NCBI GenBank assembly: GCA_944474755.1
Contig: OX104123.1
Coordinates: 14,760,275-14,824,274, forward strand
DNA: 64,000 nt
Source of the DNA: Limnoperna fortunei
Lineage: Eukaryota > Mollusca > Bivalvia > Mytilida > Modiolidae
Direction of reading: 5' to 3'
In this document: in pieces, positions 45,735-57,300 of the stretch
Layout: every line of letters starts with the position of its first letter
Position numbering within the stretch: position 1 is the stretch's first letter
The notes under the pieces: generated by a model
What the model saw: the letters and a program-made list of their open reading frames with translations, nothing else
Told to the model about the DNA's origin: nothing
The model's database searches: none
Position numbers and translations under genes: made by a program

Positions 45735-46345
45735 TTGTGTTTTTCAGTCTTAATTGACAATGATTGTCTGTTATCCTACTGAAGGTCGGGGTTTTCTCCG
45801 GGTACACTAGAACGAATAATCGTGCCTTGCTATCCGACAAATCACAAAACTAACATCGGATCATAACGGCAGTAAAATGCGGCCTACGTGTACTCCGTTA
45901 TAAAATTAACTACGTCTGTTAACTTTTCATCATTTAAAACTATAATCCCATCAAAGTTAATCTCGATTGTAAACAAGCAAATATTCAATTATAATTATCA
46001 CAATTAATTAAAGAAGTGAACACAAGTTCACTTTAATCTCAAGAGATCCACCGCCAATCAAAAAAAAGGTCTAGTAATAAAATATATGCAAATTATAAAA
46101 AATTTATACTATAAATTTAATTAAATATATTTTAAAATATTAAATTTATAAACTTATATAATATATTTTACATTTGTTGGGCGAGTCGTTATTGAGTGGG
46201 GCGACTCATTATTAAATGTGGGGCGACTCGTTATTAATATGGGGCGACTCGAGAGTGGGGCGAGTCGTTACGATACCCTACGCCATGACACTGAAAAATT
46301 GCTGCAAGTGGCCTAAAACAATATTCAAACAAACAATTAAAATTA
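45735..46345 (+). repeat. SINE fragment split by an insertion with a minisatellite
   Basis: SINE body at 45735-45812 ('gtcttaattgacaatgatt', 'ctccgggtacac') and SINE tail at 46277-46345 ('ccatgacactgaaaaattgc', 'aacaaacaa'). The intervening 460 bp are AT-rich and end with a minisatellite (46177-46270) of 'ggggcgactcgttatta' units, about 17-24 bp each, five copies. Confidence 0.55.
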
Positions 46346-46818
46346 AAAACTACAAATTTGAATTGTGCTGAAAATATAACTTGGTCATTTTAAAGTACAT
46401 TTCAGCTGTGCAAAGTTTAAATAAATACGTTTTTCAAGTAATATTTGAGAACTGCAAATTTTTTTACATTTTCTGGCCATATTCGAAACTACAAATTGGA
46501 TCGAGATGAAAATTAATCTTGATTTACATGTATAATACTTAACAGCTTAGCTTATACAAAATCCGTTGGCCGTTTTCCTTTATCTGGAAATTAGCGGGGC
46601 ACCGACAGCCTGACACTAGTATCCAAATGGAGGATAATCTATGGCAATTTGTGTGATACGGGGTATACATAGATGGGCATATTTTTGGGTACAGGTGAAC
46701 TAGAGTTTGATATTTGATTGTTGATTGCTGTTTTCGCTACTAAACATACACATAGAAAGGATCACACAGTGAAGGATCAGGAATCTGAATAATTTGGGGT
46801 TTTTTTTTTAATTGGTAG
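46346..46818. other. Intergenic
   Basis: No feature recognised. Confidence 0.3.
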
Positions 46819-46825
46819 GGGTATC

Positions 46826-46861
46826 CAGGGACAGTCTATACTATAGTATAGACTGTCCCTG
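46826..46861. mobile_element. 36-bp perfect palindrome with 7-bp direct repeats
   Basis: CAGGGACAGTCTATACTA is followed directly by its exact reverse complement. GGGTATC flanks both sides (46819-46825, 46862-46868). It looks like a minimal inverted-repeat insertion or excision product of a larger CAGGG element. Confidence 0.6.
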
Positions 46862-46868
46862 GGGTATC

Positions 46869-47726
46869 ACATTACGGACTCGTTTTAGTTTAATAGCAAC
46901 CCTAACAATTCAATTTCCGATCTTTTTGTCGCAGAAATTTTATTCAGCTTACAGATTTCTCTTCGTATTGTTACTGAAAACTAGTCGAATGTCACAAAAT
47001 TTTTAGCACACATTGTCTCAATTACAACAAGATATTGTATAATTATGTTGTTGACACGTTTATGTGAAATATTGTATCTCTAATTTGCTCTGATCTGAAG
47101 TGACCTGAAATGATATATTTTCTGATCTCTATTCTTTGATTTCCATTACTAATAGTTCGTAATAATATAGCTACTCGACTAAACATTGTGGTTCTGAGCC
47201 AGTCAAGCTTGGAGAAGCTTTCAAATGTTCCATCGATAGGTATAATTACTGAGTAGCACGCGACTAGTAACTTATAACATTAGCTGGTAGAAAAGGTTCT
47301 TACAATATCTAAAAATTCCGAAAACGCAGATGATTATTTAATGCAGTCCGATCCCAGTTTTGCCAGGGGTCCGTCCCAACGGCGGTAGACAGAATTTCAG
47401 ATTGTGGGTGCACTGCTCTAGGCATCGGAAGCTGAAGATTTTCCATATTTAACTGTTTATAATCTTCAGTCATGAAACATTCCTTGTTTTCCTACATCAT
47501 GTTTTTCTTAATGGCTTGACAGACGGGTGGGGTGCGCCCATCCCTCGGCTATGGTGTTGGTCTGCATTATAAGCGCTCTTTTAATTTTACATAGGGCGTT
47601 TTGCTCATGCAGTTGTAGGCCAAGAGCGGTTAAAGATGGGTCATATTTTGTTGAGCAAATTCGAAAGCGACAGTATTTTACAGCGGAAGATAATAGAACG
47701 CTATAAAAAAAGAATAAACCTCTATT
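46869..47726. other. Intergenic
   Basis: No supported feature; a 74-codon minus-strand open frame at 47508-47732 has no recognisable similarity. Confidence 0.3.
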
Positions 47727-48355
47727 TTGCATTATAAATTTAGAGTTTTTTTTTATAAAGAAATTATATTAAATAAACTAGATAATTTAAATCAAAATAA
47801 TAAAAACTATTTGTGTAAATTTTTAAAACAAAATGTAAATGTAATGGAATACTATCTGTCATATCATAATAAACAATTAAGAACCCTTTTATCTAAACTT
47901 AGACTAAGTGACCACAAACTAATGATTGAACTTGGTCGATATAGAAAAATCCCAAGAGATCAAAGACTATGTGATATATGCAACACCCTTGACGATGAGT
48001 CACACTTCTTTTTTTGAGTGTAAAATTAATTCTAATATTAGAACTGTATTTTTGCAAAATTGTTGTAACATTAACGATTTTAATAAACTAAATAAAACTG
48101 AAAGACTTACACAAATTCTGAACCCAACTACAACTGGAGAAATTTAGACTGTTACTTTCTTTATTAAACAGTCATTAGAACTGAGAGAAGGAGTCCCGTC
48201 ATAAATATTTTAGTTGTATTGAACAATTTTATTATCCCCATGTCTTTATGTTTTTTGTTTTTTTTTCTGTACATGTTTATGTTTTATAACATTGTTTGTA
48301 AAGCTATAAGCAATATGGTTTACTGTGTGCTTTAAATAAATAAAATATTATAAAC
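47727..48355 (+). pseudogene. 3' remnant of a LINE reverse-transcriptase ORF
   Basis: The frame from 47727 encodes 'KLRLSDHKLMIELGRYRKIP', 'QRLCDICN' and 'DESHFFFECK', the C-terminal Cys/His module of many LINE ORF2 proteins. A T-run frameshift near 48010 moves it to the frame ending at 48147 ('TTTGEI'). About 200 bases of 3' UTR follow, ending in an AAATAAATAAAAT-type tail near 48350. It is 5'-truncated and differs from the LINE at 54089. Confidence 0.75.
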
Positions 48356-48924
48356 ATGCTAAAGGAAGAATAACAAATAAGCTAAAGTTAAAATTAAAAA
48401 GAAAATCACATCAACAGTTGTACAGTTAGAAATGTCGACAAAATATTCCTTACTTGTATAAATAAAATGTTGCTATCGTATGTGCACAGCCAAAACATTT
48501 ATGTCAACTAAGAGCGATCGTTTAATTAAATGCATCGTCGGAAACCCACGATCAGTCGCATTCTTGCTATGCTACCACTTACTATCAGTAGAAAAGCGAG
48601 AACGCGACCGGACGAGGGTTTCCAACGAAGAATTCATCAGTAGAAAAGCGAGATAGAACTTTATACATGGAGACTGCTTTTGTAGATTTCGAAAAAAGGA
48701 AAGACTCTGTATCCGTTACAAAAGTAAGAAATTTCCGTCCCTACAAAATTGTTCTGTGTCTACAAAAGATTGTTTGTTATCTTGTTTTTGTGCTGAATAA
48801 AGCTAAAATAGTGAAGCGAGGTTAAGCGACCATTTACTCAATCAATCAATCGACAAGAAGAGGCGATACAGAACTCACCGTAATAATTCATTCATTACTA
48901 TAAAGGGTCCCACGCCGCAACGCT
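48356..48924. other. Intergenic with SINE tail fragment
   Basis: A SINE-like tail ('gctgaataaagctaaaatag', then 'caatcaatcaatc') lies at about 48790-48850. The rest is unassigned. Confidence 0.4.
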
Positions 48925-48933
48925 GCGAAGGGC

Positions 48934-50214
48934 GGTTACACGTCTGTAGTCCGACAGACCAATGGTCCGACAACCCATTAGTCCGACAGCCCAATAGTCC
49001 GACAACCCAATAGTCCGACAGCCCAACAGTCCGACAACCCACAAGATATTAGGTCGGACCGAAATCGATAATTATAAATAAATAAATTGGGTTTGTTTGT
49101 CCGTCCGTACGTTTGTTTCATATTTAATTTACGTTCAGGTTTAGTGGGTGCGTAAGTTGGTTTTGGACGCCCTGAAAAACGTTAAAAAAATAAATAAAGA
49201 AGGTATGTGTTTATTGGACACGGATGCCCCCGTTGGCCCCAAACAGTGAGTAGAAGTCCATCAGGTTTAAAACTCGCTTAGGACGCACAGTTCGTCATAC
49301 TGAACCATGCATCCCAAGTTTTAAGTCATTCTCATGTACGATTATTACGCGCTGAAAAATGCTTGACGGAAATTTGTACGGAAAGGCAGACAGACGAACG
49401 GACGGACATGAGTCAAACTATAGGTCGTCGCGTGGGCAGAAAAATCTTTCCAAGTCAAGAACAGCCAGATTTCGTTAAACTTGAAGTAGGCCTGAAATTA
49501 AATCTCACGGTATAGGACTCCAAGCTGATGCTGCATTCCAAATATCAAGAGGCCTTGATAGTTGTTGCTGAGAATACTGCTTCGAAAATATTTTCACGAT
49601 CGCACGCCCGACATTGACAATCCAGAAATTCGGCCAATAAACATGGAATGATGAGAAATATGAGGATGGAATAGAAAACAAAGGAACCGTAATTTTAAAG
49701 AGAACGGGGATCAACCTATAAGGCCAACTAGGGTACACTCCTTAATTGATCCGTGGTCTGGGCACCGCCATCAGATGCTAAAGCCCCATAGCCGACCTCT
49801 TACAATAAGCTGCGGACCACTAGGGGCACGCACGAAGAAAAGAGTTAATGAAATCTTCTCGAAACTTTATACATATATGCATCAACCTATGAACTAACAT
49901 CATTTGCACATTTATACCTGTCCCACCAACTCCATGATGAAGAAAAAAATCAGCCCTAATTACACACATTTCCTGTAACATATACATGTATATAACCAAA
50001 TCATAGCAAGTATTCCTAATATTAAGAAATTCCTACCAAACAACCAAATTAGTTGGGTTTGCATGTATAGAACGTTTATTGTTCTTGAATTGTTTCTGAA
50101 GGTTTATAGTATTGCATATACACGCAATGTCGGACTATTGGGCTGTCGGACTATAGGGTTGTCGGACCAATAGGCTGTCGGGACTATTGGTTGTCGGACT
50201 ACCGGGATGTCACC
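48934..50214. mobile_element. Foldback-like element with minisatellite ends and 9-bp duplication
   Basis: Perfect GCGAAGGGC repeats (48925-48933, 50215-50223) flank inverted ends: GGTTACACGTCTGTAGTCCG on the left, complement GGTGACATCCCGGTAGTCCG on the right. Each terminus then continues as tandem 15-bp units of 'agtccgacaacccaat' type (about seven at left, five at right, inverted). The interior has no recognised gene; open frame 49505-49738 is unassigned. The 9-bp duplication fits Mutator/foldback-type transposition. Confidence 0.8.
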
Positions 50215-50223
50215 GCGAAGGGC

Positions 50224-51102
50224 ACATAGACATGCTGGCTTTTGTCTCAGCCTACACTTGAAAGTTATTTCATAAACAAAGCACGCGCGTACGAATGATT
50301 GCATTATTAAGACAGTTCTAATAAAATATATTGATAATGTTTACGAATGTATCAAACATGTGGGAATCTTTATTTAATTATGGAAGTAAATGTCCGTGCG
50401 GGTACTTCATTTATACGAATAACGTCACCCTTCATACACGTATTTAGTACTAGCAACCCTCGAAACAAACATTCAGTGATGGAGAGTAATCATAGCCACC
50501 ACTGTGCATCCGTCGTCATCCGTTAGCTTTCATTAACATTTTAGTGCACTGAAACATTCGAGCCAATAGTAACATAAGTTAGGAGACAGATTGCATTTAT
50601 ATTTTAGTGTTTTTCTTCATTTTCATTATGGTGCAATGTCTCCAATGATACGTTTCATGATTTAATGATACCTGATGATCGACTGCAACATTTTTTATAA
50701 TATTTCACCGATGGTTCTTTAGCATTTTAATGTGAGGGCTAACCGGTGTCGTTCGTTTGTTCGTTAGAATTTAAACTACATTCCGCATTTTTTCAGCTCT
50801 ACTTGTGTCCAGTTTCTAGTGAAGAAAGCCGGAGTGCTGAGGTAGGAAAACTGGCAATCCTTTTTTAATTAAGTCGAGCATACGGCTCTCAGCAGTGAAA
50901 TTGCTGGATGGGAATTCGAGTGGTATGATATCCACATTTAAACAAATTTACTACAATTGAACCCAGAGGGAAAAATGTAATTATGAGTAATCACAAAATC
51001 TCTTACCTATTATATAAATTGATTAAAAAGTGAACCTAAAAATGGACCACTATACTTACATGTAACTGCGATTATTTCCTTGCAAATGTAAATTTTAATT
51101 TT
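50224..51102. other. Intergenic
   Basis: Nothing recognised except a partial SINE-like segment near 50840-50870 ('gaaaactggcaatcctt'). Confidence 0.3.
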
Positions 51103-51314
51103 GGCGTCATGGCGTCCAGTTTTTATCGGGGGAGGAAGCCGGAGTACCCGGAGAGAACCTCCGACCTGCAGTAGGAAAACTGGCAATCCTTGTCAATTAA
51201 GATTGGAGTCGAGTAAACCCTGCCTGCAGTGAGAATCGAACCCGCAATCTCAGTGTTGACAGACCACGTGATCAATAGTAGACGAACTACCTTGACCAAT
51301 CGGCCACCGAGGCC
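51103..51314 (-). repeat. tRNA-derived SINE, complete head
   Basis: On the minus strand: 'ggcctcggtggccgattgg' (A-box-like), 'gcgggttcgattctcac' (B box), then the body shared with 12113-12365 down to 'ccccgataaaaactggac' and 'gccatgacgcc'. The typical 3' module after that is missing. Confidence 0.8.
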
Positions 51315-52032
51315 ACACATGCCGTTTGACAGTAAATTGAAAATAAACCATAGGACATTGAAAAAATTCAAATTACGACACACATGACATAAAGAAGAAA
51401 CCCGAAGACATTGAATTTGTTAATATTCCTAACTGATGATATGTAACCACATTATTGAGTTAGTGATTTAAGTGTCATTAGAGTTTGAGAAGTTGTTAAG
51501 CGTTAAACCGTTAATTATAAAATAGTTGCTTATAAAGAGGGCATCGTCATGATATCTTGACTGCACAAGGGAGAGTGGTATGTCCTGAAATACTGATAAT
51601 GCCCGAGCCAAAGGTCAGGGCAATACCACTGTCCCGAAAACTGTAAAAAAAAGCACATTATATCTTGAATAATAACCGCACGATTCAAAATAATATATGA
51701 GAATGGTACGATAAATTACGTCATTTTGATTTGATTGACCAAAATTTAAAAAAAACCCTCAAAATATTAAAATGCTCTAATTTCTGCAGCATATATATTT
51801 TTTAGTATTATATGCTGTTGAAGCTTTATTATTAAATTTTTTATTGTCTGTTGCTTGTACACATAACTGTCCTGTCATTTTTCATTTCAAGCTTATAAAT
51901 TTTGTCACGCTTTAAGGGTAAGACCGGTGGTATATGAAATGAGTTATCTTAGTGTTATACCCGAGAAATTTACCAGCCCCCAATTTTGTGATCTTATCAT
52001 TAAAGGTGACTCGTCCATATATTTAGCAGGAG
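51315..52032. other. Intergenic, flank of the LTR element
   Basis: No gene recognised. Ends at the LTR start, with 'aggag' as the last bases before TGTGAC. Confidence 0.35.
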
Positions 52033-52970
52033 TGTGACAGCGGAAAATGACAATACAATATATTATTTACTATTTGTACTTTTTGGACTTGAGTTTCTAT
52101 TAATTTCGTGTTTTTATTATTTCGGACATGTGAACGCCAAAAATCTTCAATATTTTGTATATAATTATTTCTTATATTTGAGGACCAAAAATTTATTAAT
52201 TAGCAAATAGTTATGTAATTTGTTGCTATAATTTATTCATTTATTTTTTAATCCTACCTATGTCTGTTCTACGCGTGAGAAAACCTTCTAGAAATTATGT
52301 TTATTGTTCAAATGAACTAATCTGTTTTTATAATTTATTTTACCTGTTAAATTAGAATATTGTATACAGTGTCAAAAGACAATCCGTTTTATCAGTTCTT
52401 ATCTTTAGTGACATTAATTATTTCTGCAATTATCACCTTGTGTTAAACTAATTGTATAGTTTTGTAGGTTTAATTGTTATATTCTTTGAGCGCTAATTGT
52501 ATATTTTTTACCGTCACTTTATTGTTACGTAATGTTAATTCTTTAATTTAGATACATGTATGTATGGTGACATTAATCCTTTTATTTCTATTGTTAATTT
52601 GTAATCCTTAATTGTATGTTTTTCTCAGTTGTATTGTTATGTCATGTTACACGTTTTGTTTATAATGGAACGACTGAAGTTTATACCTCAGTCGGAGTCA
52701 GGCTTCCAAACTGACAATTTCCGATAAGTAAGAAGTCGAAAGAAATAAATTCCATTCTGAAAATCTGTATTGTGTTGATCATCGCTCTACCAGTCTGTGA
52801 GTTAGTTCCGCCAGTAGTATCAGTTTCAAGGCAGGTGACTAGCGTCAGTCACTGTCGTCGTTTCGGCATCTTCGCCAGTTCAGCAACAGTTCCAGCTGCA
52901 GTCGTATATCATATCGTGAATATAAAATATTCCCATTAAATTGTAACAACAACGTTGTTACACTGCTACA
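52033..52970 (+). repeat. 5' LTR of a gag-only retrotransposon
   Basis: Starts TGTGACAGCGGAAAATGAC, and the same start recurs at 53962 and 61615. Ends near '...gttgttacactgctaca' (52962 or 52970), about 930 bp. A TGG-starting, PBS-like sequence (TGGTGGAGTTAACCAGAGG) begins at 52974. The segment 52161-52329 is absent from the second LTR, where a LINE sits instead. Confidence 0.8.
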
Positions 52971-53088
52971 TTTTGGTGGAGTTAACCAGAGGCGTGTTGC
53001 CTTTTTAGTGCGACACACGATACTGCGTATCTCAGGACCAAGCAATTTATTCCCCATAATTCACAATAAGGAGACATTAAGTTCAGAG

Positions 53089-53904
53089 ATGGAATTCAGT
53101 TTTCGGCCACAATGGAGTGTATGGAAGTACCACCGTATGCAGCAATCACCATTATGTGGAAAATGTGGACTTGTCTATTATCGTTTTCATAAATGTCCAG
53201 CGCAAGCCAAAAAGTGTTTTTCTTGTGAAAAATTTGGACATTTCGCAAGACAGTGCTACAGTCAAAAACAACGAAATGTTTCTACCGGATCTTCAAGCGT
53301 AAGAATAAAATCCAAGAGACAACAACAAAGAGACAAGCAGAGGATAACGAGCTATTATGAAAGAAAGAACACTTTACGCGAATTACCGTTTAGTAATGTC
53401 AGGAACTCTGTTCTCTTAAAATTTTTCGATAATTCAACCGCCGTTAAAGTGGAATTGAAAACAGTGTATAAAAATCTTAAAACCTTCGAGAAGAACACGT
53501 CTAAAATCTCAAATCAACTACGAAAAGTAGAGGAAGAAAACAGAATTCTGATCGGCAAATTACACGAATTGCAGAGCAAAGCAGAATCCGAACAACTTAA
53601 CATTGTGTCAAAACGGTTGAAAGAATATGAGGATAAGATTTGCGAGCTAGTTGAAAAGAAAGAAAAAATGGAAGCCATTAATACAGCTCTCCTATTGTTA
53701 AATAGTTCTAAATCAAGTGAAATTCAAAGACTTTATTCAGAAAATCAAGAACTTCGCAACAGTGGAAATTTTATGTTGAGCCAACGAGACATTCTATCAA
53801 ATCTGACGGAAATATGTAAATCGCATCTTACAACGCCTAATCTTAACTATACGAACAATTCGACTAATAGAAGTTTCAACACCTTTAGGGGTCGACGGAG
53901 ATAG
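53089..53904 (+). CDS. Gag-like protein with zinc knuckles and coiled coil, unit 1
   Basis: 272 codons from ATG 53089; the frame is open upstream but its earlier start would be GTG. N-terminal part 'PLCGKCGLVYYRFHKC' is a CX2CX7HXC knuckle and 'KCFSCEKFGHFARQC' a canonical CX2CX4HX4C knuckle, as in Gag nucleocapsid. A coiled coil covers about residues 130-225 ('NQLRKVEEENRILIGKLHEL'). No protease, reverse transcriptase, RNase H or integrase lies between it and the next LTR, only 57 bases away. The PPT-like 'gtgggagaatc' precedes the LTR. The element is therefore non-autonomous for pol. Confidence 0.8.
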   Translation: MEFSFRPQWSVWKYHRMQQSPLCGKCGLVYYRFHKCPAQAKKCFSCEKFGHFARQCYSQKQRNVSTGSSSVRIKSKRQQQRDKQRITSYYERKNTLRELPFSNVRNSVLLKFFDNSTAVKVELKTVYKNLKTFEKNTSKISNQLRKVEEENRILIGKLHELQSKAESEQLNIVSKRLKEYEDKICELVEKKEKMEAINTALLLLNSSKSSEIQRLYSENQELRNSGNFMLSQRDILSNLTEICKSHLTTPNLNYTNNSTNRSFNTFRGRRR

Positions 53905-53961
53905 TTATGTAAAAATACAACTGCGGAACGCGGGACGCGTTCAATTCGACGTGGGAGAATC

Positions 53962-54085
53962 TGTGACAGCGGAAAATGACAATAAAATATATTATTTACT
54001 ATTTGTACTTTTTGGACTTGAGTTTCTATTAATTTCGTGTTTTTATTATTTCGGACATGTGAACGCCAAAAATCTTCAATATTTT

Positions 54086-54088
<3 letters not shown>
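53962..54088 (+). repeat. Second LTR, left fragment
   Basis: 127 bp nearly identical to 52033-52160, then interrupted by the 3' tail of a LINE. The LTR resumes at 59983. Confidence 0.85.
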
Positions 54089-54118
<30 letters not shown>

Positions 54119-54187
54119 TTTATTATCCTCCTTAAGGAGAGCAAGATATTACACAAATAAAGCAGTATAAGAAGATTTACAAGATAA

Positions 54188-54274
<87 letters not shown>

Positions 54275-54277
54275 ATC
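54188..54277. repeat. (AAAT)n microsatellite
   Basis: About 22 AAAT units in the LINE 3' region; three units fewer in the second copy near 61841-61915. Confidence 0.95.
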
Positions 54278-54346
54278 TGGTATTATTGTTTGTACACACA
54301 GATCATAGGTTTAGACGGGAGAATAAAGATGCCGCTAATAATTGAC

Positions 54347-57300
54347 TTAGTCATCGTAGGTTTTACATAGTTTGTAGAGGAAAGTTATGCATACTTTACT
54401 AAACTTTTCGGAATCGAAGGAGTTTAAATGGAAAAACTTGTCACTATCACATGACAACAGGTTGAGTGTAAGTTCTGTTTCATTCATGTTGTGAAGTGCA
54501 ACACTGAAGTCAATTGGGCCGATATTGATTATTTCGCACCACAGTTCGTCTCTAATAGTCATTAGACTGGAGCAAGAAGTTACAATATGAATAATTGGGT
54601 TGCTGTAAAAATGTCCGCATTTGTGACATAATAGAACGTAAGTTGGAATGCTAGGTTGTATAATAGAACAAAGTGATATGACAAATTTGCATTGCTGGAG
54701 TAGGTGATTATGTTTATAAGCCACTGTCCATGCTTTGTGTGGATTTATGTCACTATGAATTTCTTTAAAGAATGCAAGTTCTTTCTCCGAATTTAATTGT
54801 TCACATAGCGCACGTTTTTCAAGTTCTAGGACACGTTGCTTTACAATAAGCTTCCACTTATATTTTGGTGGGAAGTAACTGTTTTTGAGTAAAGTATCCA
54901 AGTATGGCGTTAGGCTGTAATGTTGTAAAATACCTAGAATGTCTGACACAAAACTGTTTTCATTAGACGGAGTGCTGAGATGAAGAAGTATACGGGTGAG
55001 CAACACTTGTCTTGGTAAGCTTCGTGATGGTAGAGAACACAATCTCCCAAAGAATAAAAGCTTTTTAGTATCAATCATACACTTGAGAGAGGTCCATCCT
55101 AGTAGAGAGGTACAGATGACAGTTCTTGACGTCCTAGGGAGTCCCTGTAAATATTTGCATACATATCTATGGGCACGCTCGAGTAGGAGTATTTCATTAT
55201 TTGATAAATTGTTCCACAACTCGCATCCGTACAATGCCTTCGAATAACAAAGTTGAGTTATAATACGGCTGCACGTCAGAGGGTTTAGCACACATGGATG
55301 AATACCCTGTTTTATAATTGTCATGCTTAGTCCTCGTATCGTTCGGCATGCTGATATTGTCCTTTCGACTGAGTTGAATTTGTCTTCTAAAACCACTCCG
55401 ACATGTTTAACTGTATTGCAGACAGGAATAATTCCATTACTAAGTTTCAAGTGAACTTCTACTGGACGCTTGGAGAATATCATGACCTGACTCTTTAATT
55501 GTGAGAACTCGAATTTCCATTTAATGCTATACTGTTCGCATATATCAATCATTTTTTGCATACCGTTAGCATTACACGATACTAAAGCAATATCATCTGC
55601 TTGCACCGGACAACCAACTTGTAAGTCAACCACTGCAGCGCCATGTCCTGATAACGCTACAAGATTTATTAGTTCATTTATGTAGACAAGATATAGCTTT
55701 GCCGACAACGCGCTTCCTTGGCGAATGCCTCTTTCCATTTTGAATTTATCGGAATACAAATTATTGTAGCGTATACAACTTTGGAGGTTTGAGTACATGT
55801 TGTCCAATAGAGTCCACAGTTTTCCAGTAATCCCCAAATCAAACAGTTTTACTTTTAAGCTGGTATGATCAACTGTATCAAACGCGCGCTTACTGTCAAG
55901 AAAAGTAACAATAACATTAGAGTTTCGCTCTTGATAATGATGGATTGTTTCTTGAAGATTAAATGAGGCAAACATACTGTTTAGACCTTTTTGGTAGGCC
56001 ATTTGTTGCGGGTTTGGGAAATTCGTTACCAATTCATCGATACGAGTATCCAAAATTTTCTCGAAGACTTTGCAAATACTAGGAATTAAGGAGATTGCTC
56101 TGTAGGAGTTTATGTCAGTTTTTGATTTATTTCCACCTTTATAAAGAGGAATAATGGCACTTTCACGCCATGCAGTTGGTATTTTGCAATGAACAAATAT
56201 TTGGTTAAATAGGTGACAAAGATGGTATACAAGTAGATTTCCACCGTGTTTCAAATGTTCATATGCAATACCATCAGCCCCAACGGCTTTTCCTTTTGGC
56301 AATGACCTTATAATCGTTTTGAATTCGTCAATGCTTACGGGCTTTATTCCACAATTCTGATTTTGATGTCGAATAAAGGAAAGTTTATGTAGGAGTTCAT
56401 TATCATCGACACGCGTATCGGCAACACTAGAGATCTTTTCAAAATGTCTTGCAAAAAGCTTGCAGATCTCTGACTGATCGCTTATAATTTTGTTTCCTGA
56501 TTTTAACGTTATGAGTGAATTTGACTTGTGTTTCCTGGAGTTAATTATTGTCCAGAGTAGCTTCTGATCTATTTCTAAGCAGTCTTGTATCTTTCTAGAG
56601 ACATCTGTCATATGAGTCTCGTACGCTTTACGGAGGTTTTCTCGAAAAATCTGCTTTGATTGCTTATAGATCTGATGGGAGGTACAATTTTTATCGCGTG
56701 GTCGACCACAATTTATCCAGTGGTATCTAGATCTGACCATGTCATTATGCAGTTTTGTCAACGTTTCGTTCCAGTAAGGTTTTTGGTAACTGCGATAGGA
56801 CTTAAAGGGAAGAGTGTCATTTGCGGCGTTTTCTATAGCACGAACAAGTTCATTGTAGTAGACATCTATATCATAATTGTCGACTAGGGTCCACAAGTTC
56901 TGTGAAACAGCAAATGAATAGTCTGACAGTGTGTTGGTGCGCACTGCTTTTTCCCAAGAAACTGTTGGTTTAAGTGTTTGTGTTGTTTGCGACGGCTTGA
57001 TCTGATACATTACGTGTATGCTGCATACAATAGGATGGTGATCCGATACATTGAAATCATGGTCGGCAAGTATTTCTGAGTTCACTACACAGTTTTTCAT
57101 TTCATATGGTATAAGTATATGGTCAATCATTGAAGAGGGGCCATCTTCGTAACCTTGGAAGGTAAAGCACGGACCACGACATGTTTTATCACAGTTAATC
57201 GAGAAAAGGTTTATGTCTTTGAGCATATTTCCTAAATATTTGCTACGATCGTCGTCGACAAAATGTATCTTGTTGCCACGTACTTTAGAGTTAAAGTCTC

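Noticed and set aside
48950..49040. Regularly spaced repeats resembling a CRISPR array
   Set aside because: Units are contiguous without unique spacers, in a eukaryotic foldback element with an inverted partner at 50130-50205.
49505..49738. 77-codon frame in the foldback element as a transposase
   Set aside because: Far too short and without catalytic motifs.
52845..53057. Minus-strand 70-codon frame overlapping LTR and gag start, repeated at 60498
   Set aside because: Repeated only because the unit is duplicated; no protein features.
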